Assembly (NCBI RefSeq): GCF_030817075.1
Contig: NZ_JAUSYU010000001.1
Location: 1,674,001 to 1,738,000 of the forward strand
Origin: Arthrobacter sp. V1I9
GTDB taxonomy: Bacteria > Actinomycetota > Actinomycetes > Actinomycetales > Micrococcaceae
DNA: 64,000 nt
Direction of reading: 5' to 3'
Under the pieces are notes generated by a model. It was not told the DNA's origin. It did not search any database and saw only the letters and a program-made list of their open reading frames with translations. A program made the translations under genes and the position numbers. Each line of letters begins with the position of its first letter. The first letter of the stretch is position 1. This document shows, one piece after another, positions 45,751 through 54,409 of this stretch.

Positions 45751-46254
45751 ACGACGGCACCGTCAGTGAGCTGGGTCCGCCGGGAGCGGCGGGGGAGGCC
45801 CCTGGCCCAGAACGCGGTCATCAGCCCGGCGGTGGCGGCCCCGCCGGCGTATACCCATGGCGACGCCCACGCCCCCTCGGGGGTAGGGGTTACGAAGGCC
45901 ACCACAACCGCGGTTACGGCCAGGAACAACTCTACGCCGGTCTGCAGCGGCAGGGCCCTGTACTCGGGGTAGGCCAGCCGGATGAGCGGGATGACCGGCA
46001 GGAGGAACAGTCCGAGGCTGAAGACCGGCCAGATGCCATTGAACTGCTGCACTGACGGGATCTTCCTTGTGGGTCCGAAGATGCAGCCCCGATCAGCAGA
46101 TAGATGGCCACATGCCAGGCAGCAGTTGGATGATGGGATCCGCCAGGCTGAACACCAGCACGGCCAAGGCCGGGGCCATGACGCAGACCGCGGCAAACGT
46201 CCACGGACGGCGCCCCGAAGCGGGTTTCACCGGGGCACTAGCCTGAGCCTTCAC
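45747..46254 (-). pseudogene. Small integral membrane protein gene with two one-base frameshifts
   Basis: From GTG 46254 (overlapping the upstream stop as GTGA) the frame encodes PASGRRPWTFAAVCVMAPAL and a membrane helix to IIQLLPGMW. The protein then continues in a second frame (AIYLLIGAA) and a third (FGPTRKIPSVQQFNGIWPVF onward) to the end at 45747. One missing base near 46108 (G run) and one near 46083 would restore a four-helix membrane protein of about 168 residues. Two indels within 30 bases point to decay or poor base quality. Function unknown. Confidence 0.62.
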
Positions 46255-46747
46255 TTCTGGTCGCTGAGGACCGCGGCTCCGCGTGTGTTCTTGGCGGAGT
46301 AGTCGTAGATGAGCACGCTCCGCACCGGTCCCTGCATGGCAGACCACATCGGCCCGTCCATTACGAAACGCTGGATGGCGCCGGCTCGGAACGGGCCAAT
46401 CTCGATCATTCTCGTCGAGGGCAGTTCGAGCTCGCCTCCGGCGCCAGCGGCAAAAGTTCCGGGACTGAGCATGACGCGCAGATCCTTGCCAGTTTCGGTC
46501 TCCATGTCTTCGAGCTGCAGAACTGCGCCGGTCTCGTTGACCTCGAGGGTGGCTGTGCAGAGGTAGCGGCGGCCAGGGGCTGGAATGACCCCTGCATCCT
46601 GGCGGACACAGCCGGGGTAGTGGAGGAAGACGAAGGATCTTCGATAGGCCCGGTCTCTTGTCCCTGGACCGGATCTGTGTACGTGCAGCCAGACAGTACC
46701 GTTGCCAGGAGTCCGGCGAGCAGCGCGCATTGGATCAGTTTCATCAT
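46251..46747 (-). pseudogene. Lipoprotein gene with a one-base frameshift
   Basis: ATG 46747 starts a clear lipoprotein signal (MMKLIQCALLAGLLATVLSG then C), and a Ser/Thr/Pro linker. The beta-rich body (RRYLCTATLEVNETGAVLQL, RVMLSPGTFAAGAGGELELP) is in another frame ending at 46251. A missing base at the G4 run 46614-46617 would join them into about 165 residues. It precedes and overlaps the broken membrane-protein gene, so both belonged to one operon. Confidence 0.65.
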
Positions 46748-47103
46748 TCCCCAGTGATTCGTTTCCTGGCACCCTACCTGAAGCCAGACAAGGCAAGGCT
46801 GATGCCACTCTGAGGAGGACCACAGCGTGGCGTCCGGTTCTGCGCCTGGGCATAAGGGGCCATACAGCAGGGACTGCCAGCCCTAGGCGTAATCCGCAGG
46901 CTTGAAACAGGGAGTATCAGATGAGCGTCCCTAGAGATCGGCCGGCCCGAGGACTGGCTCCAGTACAGCGACCACATGCCCCTGATTTTGGACATTGAAC
47001 CTTTCCAAGAGGTTGCGGTCCCTGCCCGCCCTCCGAGTCCTACGCACTAATCGTTCAGGCCATCAAACCGGCACATGCCTTGAAGCGTGTAGTCGTAACT
47101 CCC
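46748..47103. other. Non-coding gap
   Basis: About 355 bases with no gene I can support. The position downstream of the SCO1664-type gene is where other actinobacteria often carry further conserved genes, but no recognisable coding remnant is present. Confidence 0.45.
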
Positions 47104-47871
47104 TCAGAACAGCGGCCAGGGCACCGCTGACAACTCACCGCTCGGAGCCGGAAACCGCCCTGCCAAGCGCAATCGGGCGCAGCGGGCGGCGAGCGAGGCA
47201 ATTTCTTTGGCGCTGACCAGGCCTGCCAGGTCTTGGCCCAGCTCTCCGTGCAGACCTTCGCTGACACGGTCGATGCCGTCAGTTTCCTCGGCGGTCAGAG
47301 CGTCTCCCAGCCACCCCCACAGCACCGTGCGCAGCTTGTGGTTACTGTGAAAAGTAAGCCCGTGGTCCACGCCGTGCCGGTGTCCGTCCGTCATGGCAAG
47401 GATGTGATCGCCCTTGCGGTCGGCGTTATTGACGACGACGTCGAACACCGCCATACGTCTGAGCTCTGGCGTGTCCTCGTGTATGAGGGCGACCATCCGC
47501 CCCTTCTCATCCTGACCCTCGAGGACGTGTTTCCACCCGGTCTCCGGTACGTCGTCCGCCGCAACAAGATCCACCGCGTTCTGGGCGGGGTCAGTCTCCT
47601 GCCACAGCTGCACCATTCCTTTGCCTAAAGGACCATCGCGAAGCCAGGTGCGTGGCACCACGTTCCAGCCAAGGACCTCAGAAACCAGGTAGGCGGCGAC
47701 CTCCCGGTGGGCAAGGAAGCCGTCGGGAAAGTCCCACAGGGGTTTCTCCCCGGCTATCGGTTTATAAACGACCGTAGTGTCGCCGATGCTGCCCAGAAAG
47801 GTGGCGTTCGACGCCGTCGTGATCCGCCCGGTGAGCGTCAGCTCGGCAGTCAGCAGGTCGGGTGCCGCCAT
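47104..47871 (-). CDS. SCO1664 family protein (PI3/4-kinase-like fold)
   Basis: A 255-residue protein. A glycine-poor kinase-like core is visible: VVYKPIAGEKPLWDFPDGFL (with the conserved lysine), REVAAYLVSEVLG, then the putative active site FDVVVNNADRKGDHIL and GVDHGLTFH. This SCO1664-type family is conserved in Actinobacteria with the two genes upstream; its substrate is unknown. ATG 47871 overlaps the DUF3090 stop by one base, which decides the start over an upstream in-frame start at 47934. Confidence 0.88.
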   Translation of the reverse strand: MAAPDLLTAELTLTGRITTASNATFLGSIGDTTVVYKPIAGEKPLWDFPDGFLAHREVAAYLVSEVLGWNVVPRTWLRDGPLGKGMVQLWQETDPAQNAVDLVAADDVPETGWKHVLEGQDEKGRMVALIHEDTPELRRMAVFDVVVNNADRKGDHILAMTDGHRHGVDHGLTFHSNHKLRTVLWGWLGDALTAEETDGIDRVSEGLHGELGQDLAGLVSAKEIASLAARCARLRLAGRFPAPSGELSAVPWPLF

Positions 47872-48425
47872 CAGACCTCGGGCACGGTGCAGACGTGCCC
47901 GTCGGCGTCTACGGGGTAACCGCAGAGCGGGCATGCGGGACGCCCGGCACCCACCACCTCCCGGGTCCGCTTGGCGAAGGCGCGGGCGGTGCCAACCGGC
48001 ATCCGCACCAGCAACTTTTCAGGCGGCTCAGCGCCGTCCTCATCAAGCAATTCGTCGTTGTCATCAGCATCAACATCGGTGATTGGGTAGGCCTCTATGA
48101 CCACCTGGGCCGTCGTCGGGTCCCAACCCAAGGTCATGGCCCCGGTACGGAACTGCTCCGTGACGCTCTCCAGCTGGTCATTGTCGACGAGTTCGACGGG
48201 AGTACCCGTGGGAACGCTGAAGGGGTTGCCTTCGAGGGTGATGAGCTGATCAAGGATTTCGTCAATCTTCTCGGCGAGCTGCGCCGACTGCTGCTTCTCC
48301 AGGGCGATGCTCACAATTTGCTTGCCTGTACGCACCTGCAGGTAGAACGTGCGCGCCCCCGGAACGCCGACGGTTCCGATGACAACGCGGTCAGGCCAGG
48401 CAAACTCGTGAACTCGTGTGGGCAT
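47871..48425 (-). CDS. DUF3090 family protein
   Basis: A 184-residue protein with HEFAWPDRVVIGTVGVPGAR, TFYLQVRTGKQIVSIALEKQ and a C-terminal zinc-like cluster (ACPLCGYPVDADGHVC). These are hallmarks of DUF3090, an actinobacterial family of unknown function that travels with an MSMEG_4193-type phosphatase and a SCO1664-type protein. It lies 24 bases after the phosphatase gene and overlaps the next start, so the trio is one operon. Confidence 0.9.
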   Translation of the reverse strand: MPTRVHEFAWPDRVVIGTVGVPGARTFYLQVRTGKQIVSIALEKQQSAQLAEKIDEILDQLITLEGNPFSVPTGTPVELVDNDQLESVTEQFRTGAMTLGWDPTTAQVVIEAYPITDVDADDNDELLDEDGAEPPEKLLVRMPVGTARAFAKRTREVVGAGRPACPLCGYPVDADGHVCTVPEV

Positions 48426-48449
48426 GTCAGTATTTTAGGCACATAAGGT

Positions 48450-49142
48450 CTACTGCGCCGTTTGCCCTGCGCCGCCACCCACCGGCGCATCGCCAGAGTT
48501 AAGGCCGTTCGACAGCCACGAGAGATCACCCGCATCGGTGTTCATCGCGTAGACGCTCGGGCGAACAGCACGATAGTGCACGATCGATACGGAGGCAGGC
48601 CCCACGTTGATCCGCTGGAACAGGTCGAGGTGCATACCGAGCGCGTCGGCGAGGATTGATTTGATGATGTCACCGTGACTCACCGCCACCCACACGGCTC
48701 CTGGCCCGTACTCGGCTTCGAAAGCGGCATCGTGGCGCCGGATTGCTGCTACCGACCGAGTCTGCATCGCTGCCATGGATTCACCTCCGGGAAAAATGAC
48801 GGCGGACGGCTGCGACTGCACGGCTGCCCACAGGTCTTCGGTTGAGAGATCACTGAGCATGCGGCCCTGCCACTGGCCGTAATCGCACTCGGTGAGATCC
48901 GGATCAGTCGGTGCAGAAGGATTACCAGCCTGGCGATCGAGGATGAGCTGGGCGGTCTCCTGACAACGCTCGAGGGGGCTCGATACCACCCCAACCAAGG
49001 GCACCACAGCGAGTCGGTCTCCGGTCAAAGCCGCCTGCTCGCGCCCGATCTGGTCCAAACTGACGCCGGCTCCCCGACCCGCCAGCAGGCCAGCGGCATT
49101 TGCTGTGGTGCGGCCGTGCCGCACGAGAATAACTGTTGCCAT
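48450..49142 (-). CDS. Histidine phosphatase family protein (MSMEG_4193 type)
   Basis: A 230-residue branch-1 histidine phosphatase. The catalytic motif LVRHGRTTANAAG (first His) is at the N-terminus; the second arginine region is SSPLERCQETA, acid/base Glu in TECDYGQWQG, and the second His in WVAVSHGDIIKSIL. The TECDYGQWQGR segment is typical of the MSMEG_4193 subfamily. Substrate unknown. First gene of the conserved trio with DUF3090 and the SCO1664-type protein. Confidence 0.92.
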   Translation of the reverse strand: MATVILVRHGRTTANAAGLLAGRGAGVSLDQIGREQAALTGDRLAVVPLVGVVSSPLERCQETAQLILDRQAGNPSAPTDPDLTECDYGQWQGRMLSDLSTEDLWAAVQSQPSAVIFPGGESMAAMQTRSVAAIRRHDAAFEAEYGPGAVWVAVSHGDIIKSILADALGMHLDLFQRINVGPASVSIVHYRAVRPSVYAMNTDAGDLSWLSNGLNSGDAPVGGGAGQTAQ

Positions 49143-49226
49143 CCCTCCAGCCTAACCACCCGCCCGATAAACAGGGCCGTGACCAGCTGTGGCTACCGGC
49201 TGGCGTGGCGCAGCAAGTCTTGCCGG

Positions 49227-50393
49227 TCAGGCCGGCTGCCAACTCACCGGGAGGGACTTCACCCCATAGACGATGGTGCTGTCCATTCTTTCCAAGTGCG
49301 CCCCCTGTTCCAGGGAAAGCCCGGGCAAACGGGACAGTAGGGCCTCCAGCACGATCCTGGCTTCGAGCCGGGCCAGCGGTGCACCAAGGCAGAAGTGAAT
49401 ACCGTGGCCGAACGCCAGATGCCGGTTCTGGGCTCGATCAACATCGAACTTGGCGGCCCGCTGGAACTGCCGCTCGTCGCGGTTGGCGGAGCCGATCCAA
49501 GCCACTATCGGTGCGCCGGCAGGAACCACTTCGTTCCCCAAGGTGGTCTCCGCGACCGTCAACCGGTACATCGACTGAACCGGCGACCGAAAGCGCAGCA
49601 CTTCTTCTAACGCCTGGGGAATCAGGGCTGGCTCCCTGACCAAGCGGTCCATTGTGCCGGGGTATTCAGCCAGACACAAAACGGCGTTCCCGATCAGGTT
49701 GGTGGTGGTCTCGTTGCCTGCGACGAGCAACAAAGCACAAAAACCGAGCAGTTCGGGCACCGTCAGTTTTTGGCCGTCAATCTCCGCTGCCAGCAGGGTG
49801 CTGATCAAGTCCTGGCCCGGGCGACCCCTGCGTTCGTCGATCAGGGCAAGGAAGTACTCCGCCATCTCCATGTTCGCTGCAGTGTGATTCTCACTGGCCG
49901 TACCGGTCCGCGTTTGGCTGACAATGACATCAGACCACCTCTTGAAACGCTCACGGTCCTGCGCGGGGATTCCCATAAGTTCGGAGATCACTATGACAGG
50001 CAACGGGTACGCCAATTCCCTAATCAGGTCTGCGCTGTTGCGGTCCGCGATCCCCTCCAGAAGCTCGTCCGTGAGCCCGGCTATGCGGGGAGCCAGCGCG
50101 TCCACGGCTTTGGGCGTGAACGCCTGGGTGACCAGGGAGCGTAGCTGCCGGTGCCTTGGAGGATCGGTGGCGATCAGGCTCGAGGAAAACAGTTGGCCGC
50201 TGGCCGATGCATCGTCCCCGCCCATGTGCGATGAAAATGTTGCATATTCGGACAGTGCCCGCTGAACTTCGTCGTACCGGAAGACGTGCCAACTGCCGGA
50301 TTGTTCGTCGAAATAGACAGGGGCAGTTTCCCGCATTCGTTCGTACTGGGGAAAGGGGTCGAGCTGATGATCAGCGGAAAGGTTGAATTTCAT
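49227..50393 (-). CDS. Cytochrome P450
   Basis: A 388-residue soluble bacterial P450 monooxygenase. The heme loop is FGHGIHFCLGAPLARLE, with the proximal cysteine; the I-helix is LLVAGNETTTN, and ExxR is EEVLRFRSPV. ATDPPRHRQLRSLVTQAFTP is the usual C-helix region. The N-terminus has no membrane anchor. No ferredoxin or ferredoxin reductase is adjacent, so electrons must come from elsewhere, and the substrate cannot be inferred. Monocistronic by position. Confidence 0.95.
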   Translation of the reverse strand: MKFNLSADHQLDPFPQYERMRETAPVYFDEQSGSWHVFRYDEVQRALSEYATFSSHMGGDDASASGQLFSSSLIATDPPRHRQLRSLVTQAFTPKAVDALAPRIAGLTDELLEGIADRNSADLIRELAYPLPVIVISELMGIPAQDRERFKRWSDVIVSQTRTGTASENHTAANMEMAEYFLALIDERRGRPGQDLISTLLAAEIDGQKLTVPELLGFCALLLVAGNETTTNLIGNAVLCLAEYPGTMDRLVREPALIPQALEEVLRFRSPVQSMYRLTVAETTLGNEVVPAGAPIVAWIGSANRDERQFQRAAKFDVDRAQNRHLAFGHGIHFCLGAPLARLEARIVLEALLSRLPGLSLEQGAHLERMDSTIVYGVKSLPVSWQPA

Positions 50394-50533
50394 GGCTGGC
50401 CTCTCTGCTCGCGTGGGGCTCCACCGGACTGGCGGGTGCCACGCTCTGCCGATTGAGCGCTGAACTTGATTTTAGCCAGTGCGTGCTCCCGGGTCACTAG
50501 CGAGCGGTGGCGCGGTTGGTTCTGCCTCAGCGG

Positions 50534-50896
50534 TTACCGGTGAAGGTGTTCCCGCCAGTCTGCCGGCACCTTGTCGGCCGGTGACGGTGACGGCTGCTCC
50601 GGTGGCCTGGACTGGGGATCTGGAAGCCGCGGGCCGCGGAAGAACTTTTTTGTGGTCTGCTCGTAAAACCAGTCCTCCCTAGGTTCAAAGGACTTCATCA
50701 CGGGGTGGCCGGCGGTGCGCGAGTGGGCACTGGCATGCTGTGAGGGTGATGAATCGCAGCATCCTATGTGGCCGCATTGGGCACAGCGGCGAAGATGCAG
50801 CCACCATCCCGGGCCATCACCGCTGAGACACTCCAGGCAGCCTGTTCCACTGGGCGTGGCGGCGAGGCTGATTCCCGGAATAAGACGGTCCTCCAT
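50534..50896 (-). CDS. UBP-type zinc-finger protein
   Basis: A 120-residue protein built around a ZnF-UBP domain: CLECL, RRCAQCGHIGCCDSS, then QHASAHSRTAGHPVMKSF and EDWFYEQTTKKFF. In Actinobacteria these short proteins are widespread and uncharacterised. ATG 50896 is preferred because GGAGG lies five bases upstream; further in-frame ATGs at 50908 and 50950 have poorer sites. The C-terminal 40 residues are Pro-rich. Confidence 0.85.
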   Translation of the reverse strand: MEDRLIPGISLAATPSGTGCLECLSGDGPGWWLHLRRCAQCGHIGCCDSSPSQHASAHSRTAGHPVMKSFEPREDWFYEQTTKKFFRGPRLPDPQSRPPEQPSPSPADKVPADWREHLHR

Positions 50897-51007
50897 GGAG
50901 TCCTCCATTGCCATCGCTCGGGTTTTGCTCAAGTCATTCCGCTTGCCCACCGTCGGGAGCTATTCTGGCAGACTCTCGGTGCCGTTGGAATGACCCGCTC
51001 TGACCGG

Positions 51008-51589
51008 TCAGCGGCGCACCTGATAGCGCAGGTGAAGCACCCGGCTGCCCTGAATCATCACGTCGGGATCCTCCAACAGGTGCTGCGCCTGGACCGACCC
51101 GAAGTAGCGCTTGCCGGACCCGAACACGACGGGTACGACGTCCATGCGCACCTCGTTGACCAGGCCCGCGGCAAGTACCTGGCCACCGACGTCCCCGGCG
51201 GCGACCTCGACGATGCGGTCACCCGCGAGCTCCTGCGCCTTGGTCACGGCCGCCTCGACGCCGTCGACGAAGTGAAACGGCGCCTCGGGGTCCCAGCCTT
51301 CGGGCTTCGGCCGGTGCGTCACGACGACCACATGGTCGACCCCGCCCGGAGGCTTCCCGTCCCAGCCGTCCGTCATGTCGAAGACGTGGCGGCCGGCGAT
51401 TGTCGCCCCGATCTGGTCCCAGTACGGCCGGGTGTAGTCGTAGGACGTCTGCGACACCTTCAACTCGCCGCTTTCGTCCAACGGAACATCACCGCTCGTC
51501 AACCAATCGAACAGGGGCCCGGGCTGATCGTTCTCGTCCGCGATGAAGCCGTCCACCGACACCGAGCTGTACATGACCACCTTGCCCAT
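51008..51589 (-). CDS. Dihydrofolate reductase-fold family protein (RibD C-terminal type)
   Basis: A 193-residue reductase-like protein: VMYSSVSVDGFIADENDQPG at the N-terminus, then GRHVFDMTDGW, VVVVTHRPKPEGW and the C-terminal EVRMDVVPVVFGSGKRYF. This is the RibD_C/DHFR-like family of NADPH-dependent reductases, whose members mostly lack assigned substrates. ATG 51589 has AAGGAG upstream; a longer in-frame start at 51739 gives a low-complexity leader and collides with the divergent gene. It diverges from the fused response-regulator oxidoreductase. Confidence 0.88.
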   Translation of the reverse strand: MGKVVMYSSVSVDGFIADENDQPGPLFDWLTSGDVPLDESGELKVSQTSYDYTRPYWDQIGATIAGRHVFDMTDGWDGKPPGGVDHVVVVTHRPKPEGWDPEAPFHFVDGVEAAVTKAQELAGDRIVEVAAGDVGGQVLAAGLVNEVRMDVVPVVFGSGKRYFGSVQAQHLLEDPDVMIQGSRVLHLRYQVRR

Positions 51590-51737
51590 GGTGCTCTCCT
51601 TCGCTTTGGGGTGCCCCCAGATTAGCTGTTCTTTGCGGTTCGTGAGCTGTCCCCAGGCAACGAACACACCTTGTCCCCGATGTCCCAGCGCGAGATCGTG
51701 AGCGCCACCGAACCATCGAACCGGAAAGACGGCGGCC

Positions 51738-53504
51738 ATGGATCACTCGGTTCCGGTCATGCTGATTGCCACCAGGGACACGACCTCCCGGCGCATTCTT
51801 GAAGATGAGTTACGTCGGCGCTATGGTGCCGACTACGAGGTGGTGGTCTGCGCCGACCACACCCACGGGCGCGCTGTGCTTGAGGGGCTCCGGCGCTGGA
51901 ACCGCCCGGTCGCCCTCATACTGGGGTGCTACGGACCGGCTGACCGTGGTGGACTCGATTTCCTGCGGCGTGCCTATGGCTTTCACCCGGCCGCCAAGCG
52001 TGGTGTTGTGGTGACATGGGGTGATTTCGCCAGCGCCCCCACAGTATTCCGGGCGATCGCGCAGGGGTACGCCGAATTGCTGATCATACGCCCGGAACGG
52101 GTGCGCGACGAAGAATTCCACGGGGCAATTACCGACGCTCTCGACGACTGGCACCTGGCCCAGGGGGTGGGATTCGAGGCGGTCCGGCTGATCGGGGAGG
52201 TAGGCGACGAAAGGACCCATACGCTGCGGGACTCCTTGAGCCGAAACCACATCCCGGTAGGCTTCCACGCTGTCGGGTCCGAGACGGCGGAACGGACGCT
52301 GGACAGCTTGAACCTGCGCGACCCCGTGCTGCCGGTCATGGTGCTGGAGTTCACCGCTCCACCAATTGTCCTTGAGAACCCAAGCGACCTCGAGATCGCC
52401 GAAGCGATGGGGGTGACACGACCTCCACCGGGGGACAAGATCTTCGACGTGGTGGTCGTGGGAGCTGGTCCTTCCGGTCTCGCCGCCGCCGTGTATGCCT
52501 CCTCCGAGGGCCTCTCCACCATGGTGGTGGAGGGAGAGGCTGTGGGAGGCCAAGCCGGCACCAGCTCGTTGATCCGCAACTACCCGGGCTTCTCCCGCGG
52601 TGTGAGCGGCGCCCACCTGGCCTATCGCTCATTTCACCAAGCCTGGACTTTGGGCACGGACTTCCTGTTCCTGCGGAAGGTGGAGGGGCTCCGCGTGGAC
52701 GCTGCTTCGTACGCTGTGTCGATTTCCGATGGCAGTGTGGTGCGCTGCCGCACAGTGGTAGTGGCCACCGGCGTGGACTACCGTCGCCTCGGCATACCTC
52801 AGCTGGAGAATCTGGTCGGCAGGGGCGTCTTCTACGGAGCCACAGTCTCCGAGGCGCCGTCGATGGCCGGAAAGCACGTCTGCGTTGTGGGTGGTGGCAA
52901 CTCGGCCGGACAGGCGGTTCTCCACCTGGCGAAGTACGCGAAGAAGGTGACTTTGCTGGTGCGCGGCCCCTCTCTGTCTGCCAGTATGTCGGAGTACCTC
53001 ATTTCCCAACTTGAAGCCACCCGGAACGTGGCGATCCGTTATAGCACCATGATCGTGGGAGCCCGCGACCAGGACGGATTCCTTGCCGCCGTTAAAGTCG
53101 CCGCATCCGGAGCCTCCGACGCAACCCCAAGCGAGGAAATCGAAGCAGGCGGCTTGTTCGTGCTGATCGGTTCGGTGCCGCGGACCTCCTGGCTGCCCGA
53201 CACCACGGAGTGTGACCCAGCTGGGTTTCTGCGCACAGGCGCCGGCCGGCATGCCAGTGACGCCGGGTCCGCTGAACACGGCAGGGCACCATTGGCGCTG
53301 GAAACCAGCATGCCCGGCGTTTTCGCGATCGGCGATGTGCGGTCCGGATCGATCAAAAGAGTGGCTACCGCGGTCGGGGACGGCGCCACCGTCGTCTCGA
53401 TGCTGCACACCTACCTGGCCGAGAACCCCTTGCCTGCGTCGCCCACTGCCTTTGGTAAGGCAGCCGCATCCGAGGAACTGCCCGGTGATGTCCGCTCCAA
53501 CTGA
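51738..53504 (+). CDS. Response-regulator-like domain fused to a thioredoxin-reductase-like FAD oxidoreductase
   Basis: A 588-residue fusion. Residues 1-130 resemble a receiver domain (PVMLIATRDTTSRRILEDEL, ALILGCYG) but the aspartate site is unclear. A thioredoxin-like linker region (EFTAPPIVLENP) leads to a TrxR-type flavoprotein: FAD motif VVVVGAGPSGLAAAVYASSE, NADPH motif VCVVGGGNSAGQAVLHLAK and GVFAIGDVRSGSIKRVATAV. The CxxC redox pair of thioredoxin reductases is absent. Related proteins are annotated as fused response regulator/thioredoxin-disulfide reductases. The following membrane-protein gene overlaps its end by 17 bases. Confidence 0.88.
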   Translation: MDHSVPVMLIATRDTTSRRILEDELRRRYGADYEVVVCADHTHGRAVLEGLRRWNRPVALILGCYGPADRGGLDFLRRAYGFHPAAKRGVVVTWGDFASAPTVFRAIAQGYAELLIIRPERVRDEEFHGAITDALDDWHLAQGVGFEAVRLIGEVGDERTHTLRDSLSRNHIPVGFHAVGSETAERTLDSLNLRDPVLPVMVLEFTAPPIVLENPSDLEIAEAMGVTRPPPGDKIFDVVVVGAGPSGLAAAVYASSEGLSTMVVEGEAVGGQAGTSSLIRNYPGFSRGVSGAHLAYRSFHQAWTLGTDFLFLRKVEGLRVDAASYAVSISDGSVVRCRTVVVATGVDYRRLGIPQLENLVGRGVFYGATVSEAPSMAGKHVCVVGGGNSAGQAVLHLAKYAKKVTLLVRGPSLSASMSEYLISQLEATRNVAIRYSTMIVGARDQDGFLAAVKVAASGASDATPSEEIEAGGLFVLIGSVPRTSWLPDTTECDPAGFLRTGAGRHASDAGSAEHGRAPLALETSMPGVFAIGDVRSGSIKRVATAVGDGATVVSMLHTYLAENPLPASPTAFGKAAASEELPGDVRSN

Positions 53505-54357
53505 GGTCATACCGTTGATTCCGCCGATGCGGTGGCTGCTCTACGTCGCTGCATTCCTCGTGTTTCTTGCCGGGCTCGTGCTGTTCGTGTTTCCGCTGCA
53601 GACTGATGAATTCTTTGCGTGGACCGTCAACCCGCCCATGACCGCGGTCTTCCTCGGGGCGGCATACTGGTCGAGTGCCGGCCTGGAAGTGACAGGCGCG
53701 CGTTCGGCGAGCTGGGAATCAGCGAGGCTGGCAGTCTGGCCCGTGTTCGTCTTCACAACATTGACCTTCGGAGTTACCCTGCTTCATCTCGACCGCTTCC
53801 ATCTGTCGCCGGACACTGCCCCCACCGCTCAAATAGCCACCTGGGCGTGGCTGGCAATCTATGCCATCGTGCCCGTGGCGATGCTCGTCATCAGCTGGAT
53901 GCAGATCCGGTTGCGGCCTCCTGCCCCAAAGTCCGTAACGGCGGGACGGACAATTCTACCCCCTGCGCTCCGGCTGCTCCTGGCGGGAATCGCCGGGGTA
54001 CTGCTGTTATATGGCGTGGCGCTCCTGGCGGTACCCATTGATGCGTCAACGTGGTGGCCATGGCCACTGACCGAGCTCACAGGGAGGGCGATCGGAGCGT
54101 GGCTGGTCGGTCTGGGCTGGGCGGCCGCGCAGGGCCAGTTGAGCGGCGACCGACGCTCCGTCCGCCCCGTGGCCCTCACCTCCGTTGCGTTCGTCATTCT
54201 TCAGGGGCTTGCCCTGCTGAGGTATGGAGACGCCCTGACGTGGCCGAGCGCACCGGCGATCGGCTTCGTAACCGTACTACTTGCCATTGGAGTCGCGGGG
54301 GGATGGGCGCTCGCACTATCCGGTTCGCCGACAGCCGGGGTGACCCGAAGAAAATAA
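53488..54357 (+). CDS. Multi-pass membrane protein
   Basis: A 289-residue protein with about eight transmembrane segments, starting with WLLYVAAFLVFLAGLVLFVF. No catalytic motif or known family is recognised. ATG 53488 lies within the end of the preceding oxidoreductase gene (17-base overlap), so the two are likely coupled and may work together at the membrane (inference). The frame is open further upstream, but that part only shadows the oxidoreductase. Confidence 0.75.
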   Translation: MSAPTEVIPLIPPMRWLLYVAAFLVFLAGLVLFVFPLQTDEFFAWTVNPPMTAVFLGAAYWSSAGLEVTGARSASWESARLAVWPVFVFTTLTFGVTLLHLDRFHLSPDTAPTAQIATWAWLAIYAIVPVAMLVISWMQIRLRPPAPKSVTAGRTILPPALRLLLAGIAGVLLLYGVALLAVPIDASTWWPWPLTELTGRAIGAWLVGLGWAAAQGQLSGDRRSVRPVALTSVAFVILQGLALLRYGDALTWPSAPAIGFVTVLLAIGVAGGWALALSGSPTAGVTRRK

Positions 54358-54409
54358 GGCGAGCCCCTAATCGTCGGCACTGACCCACTGGGCATCCGCA
54401 ATGCCTGGT

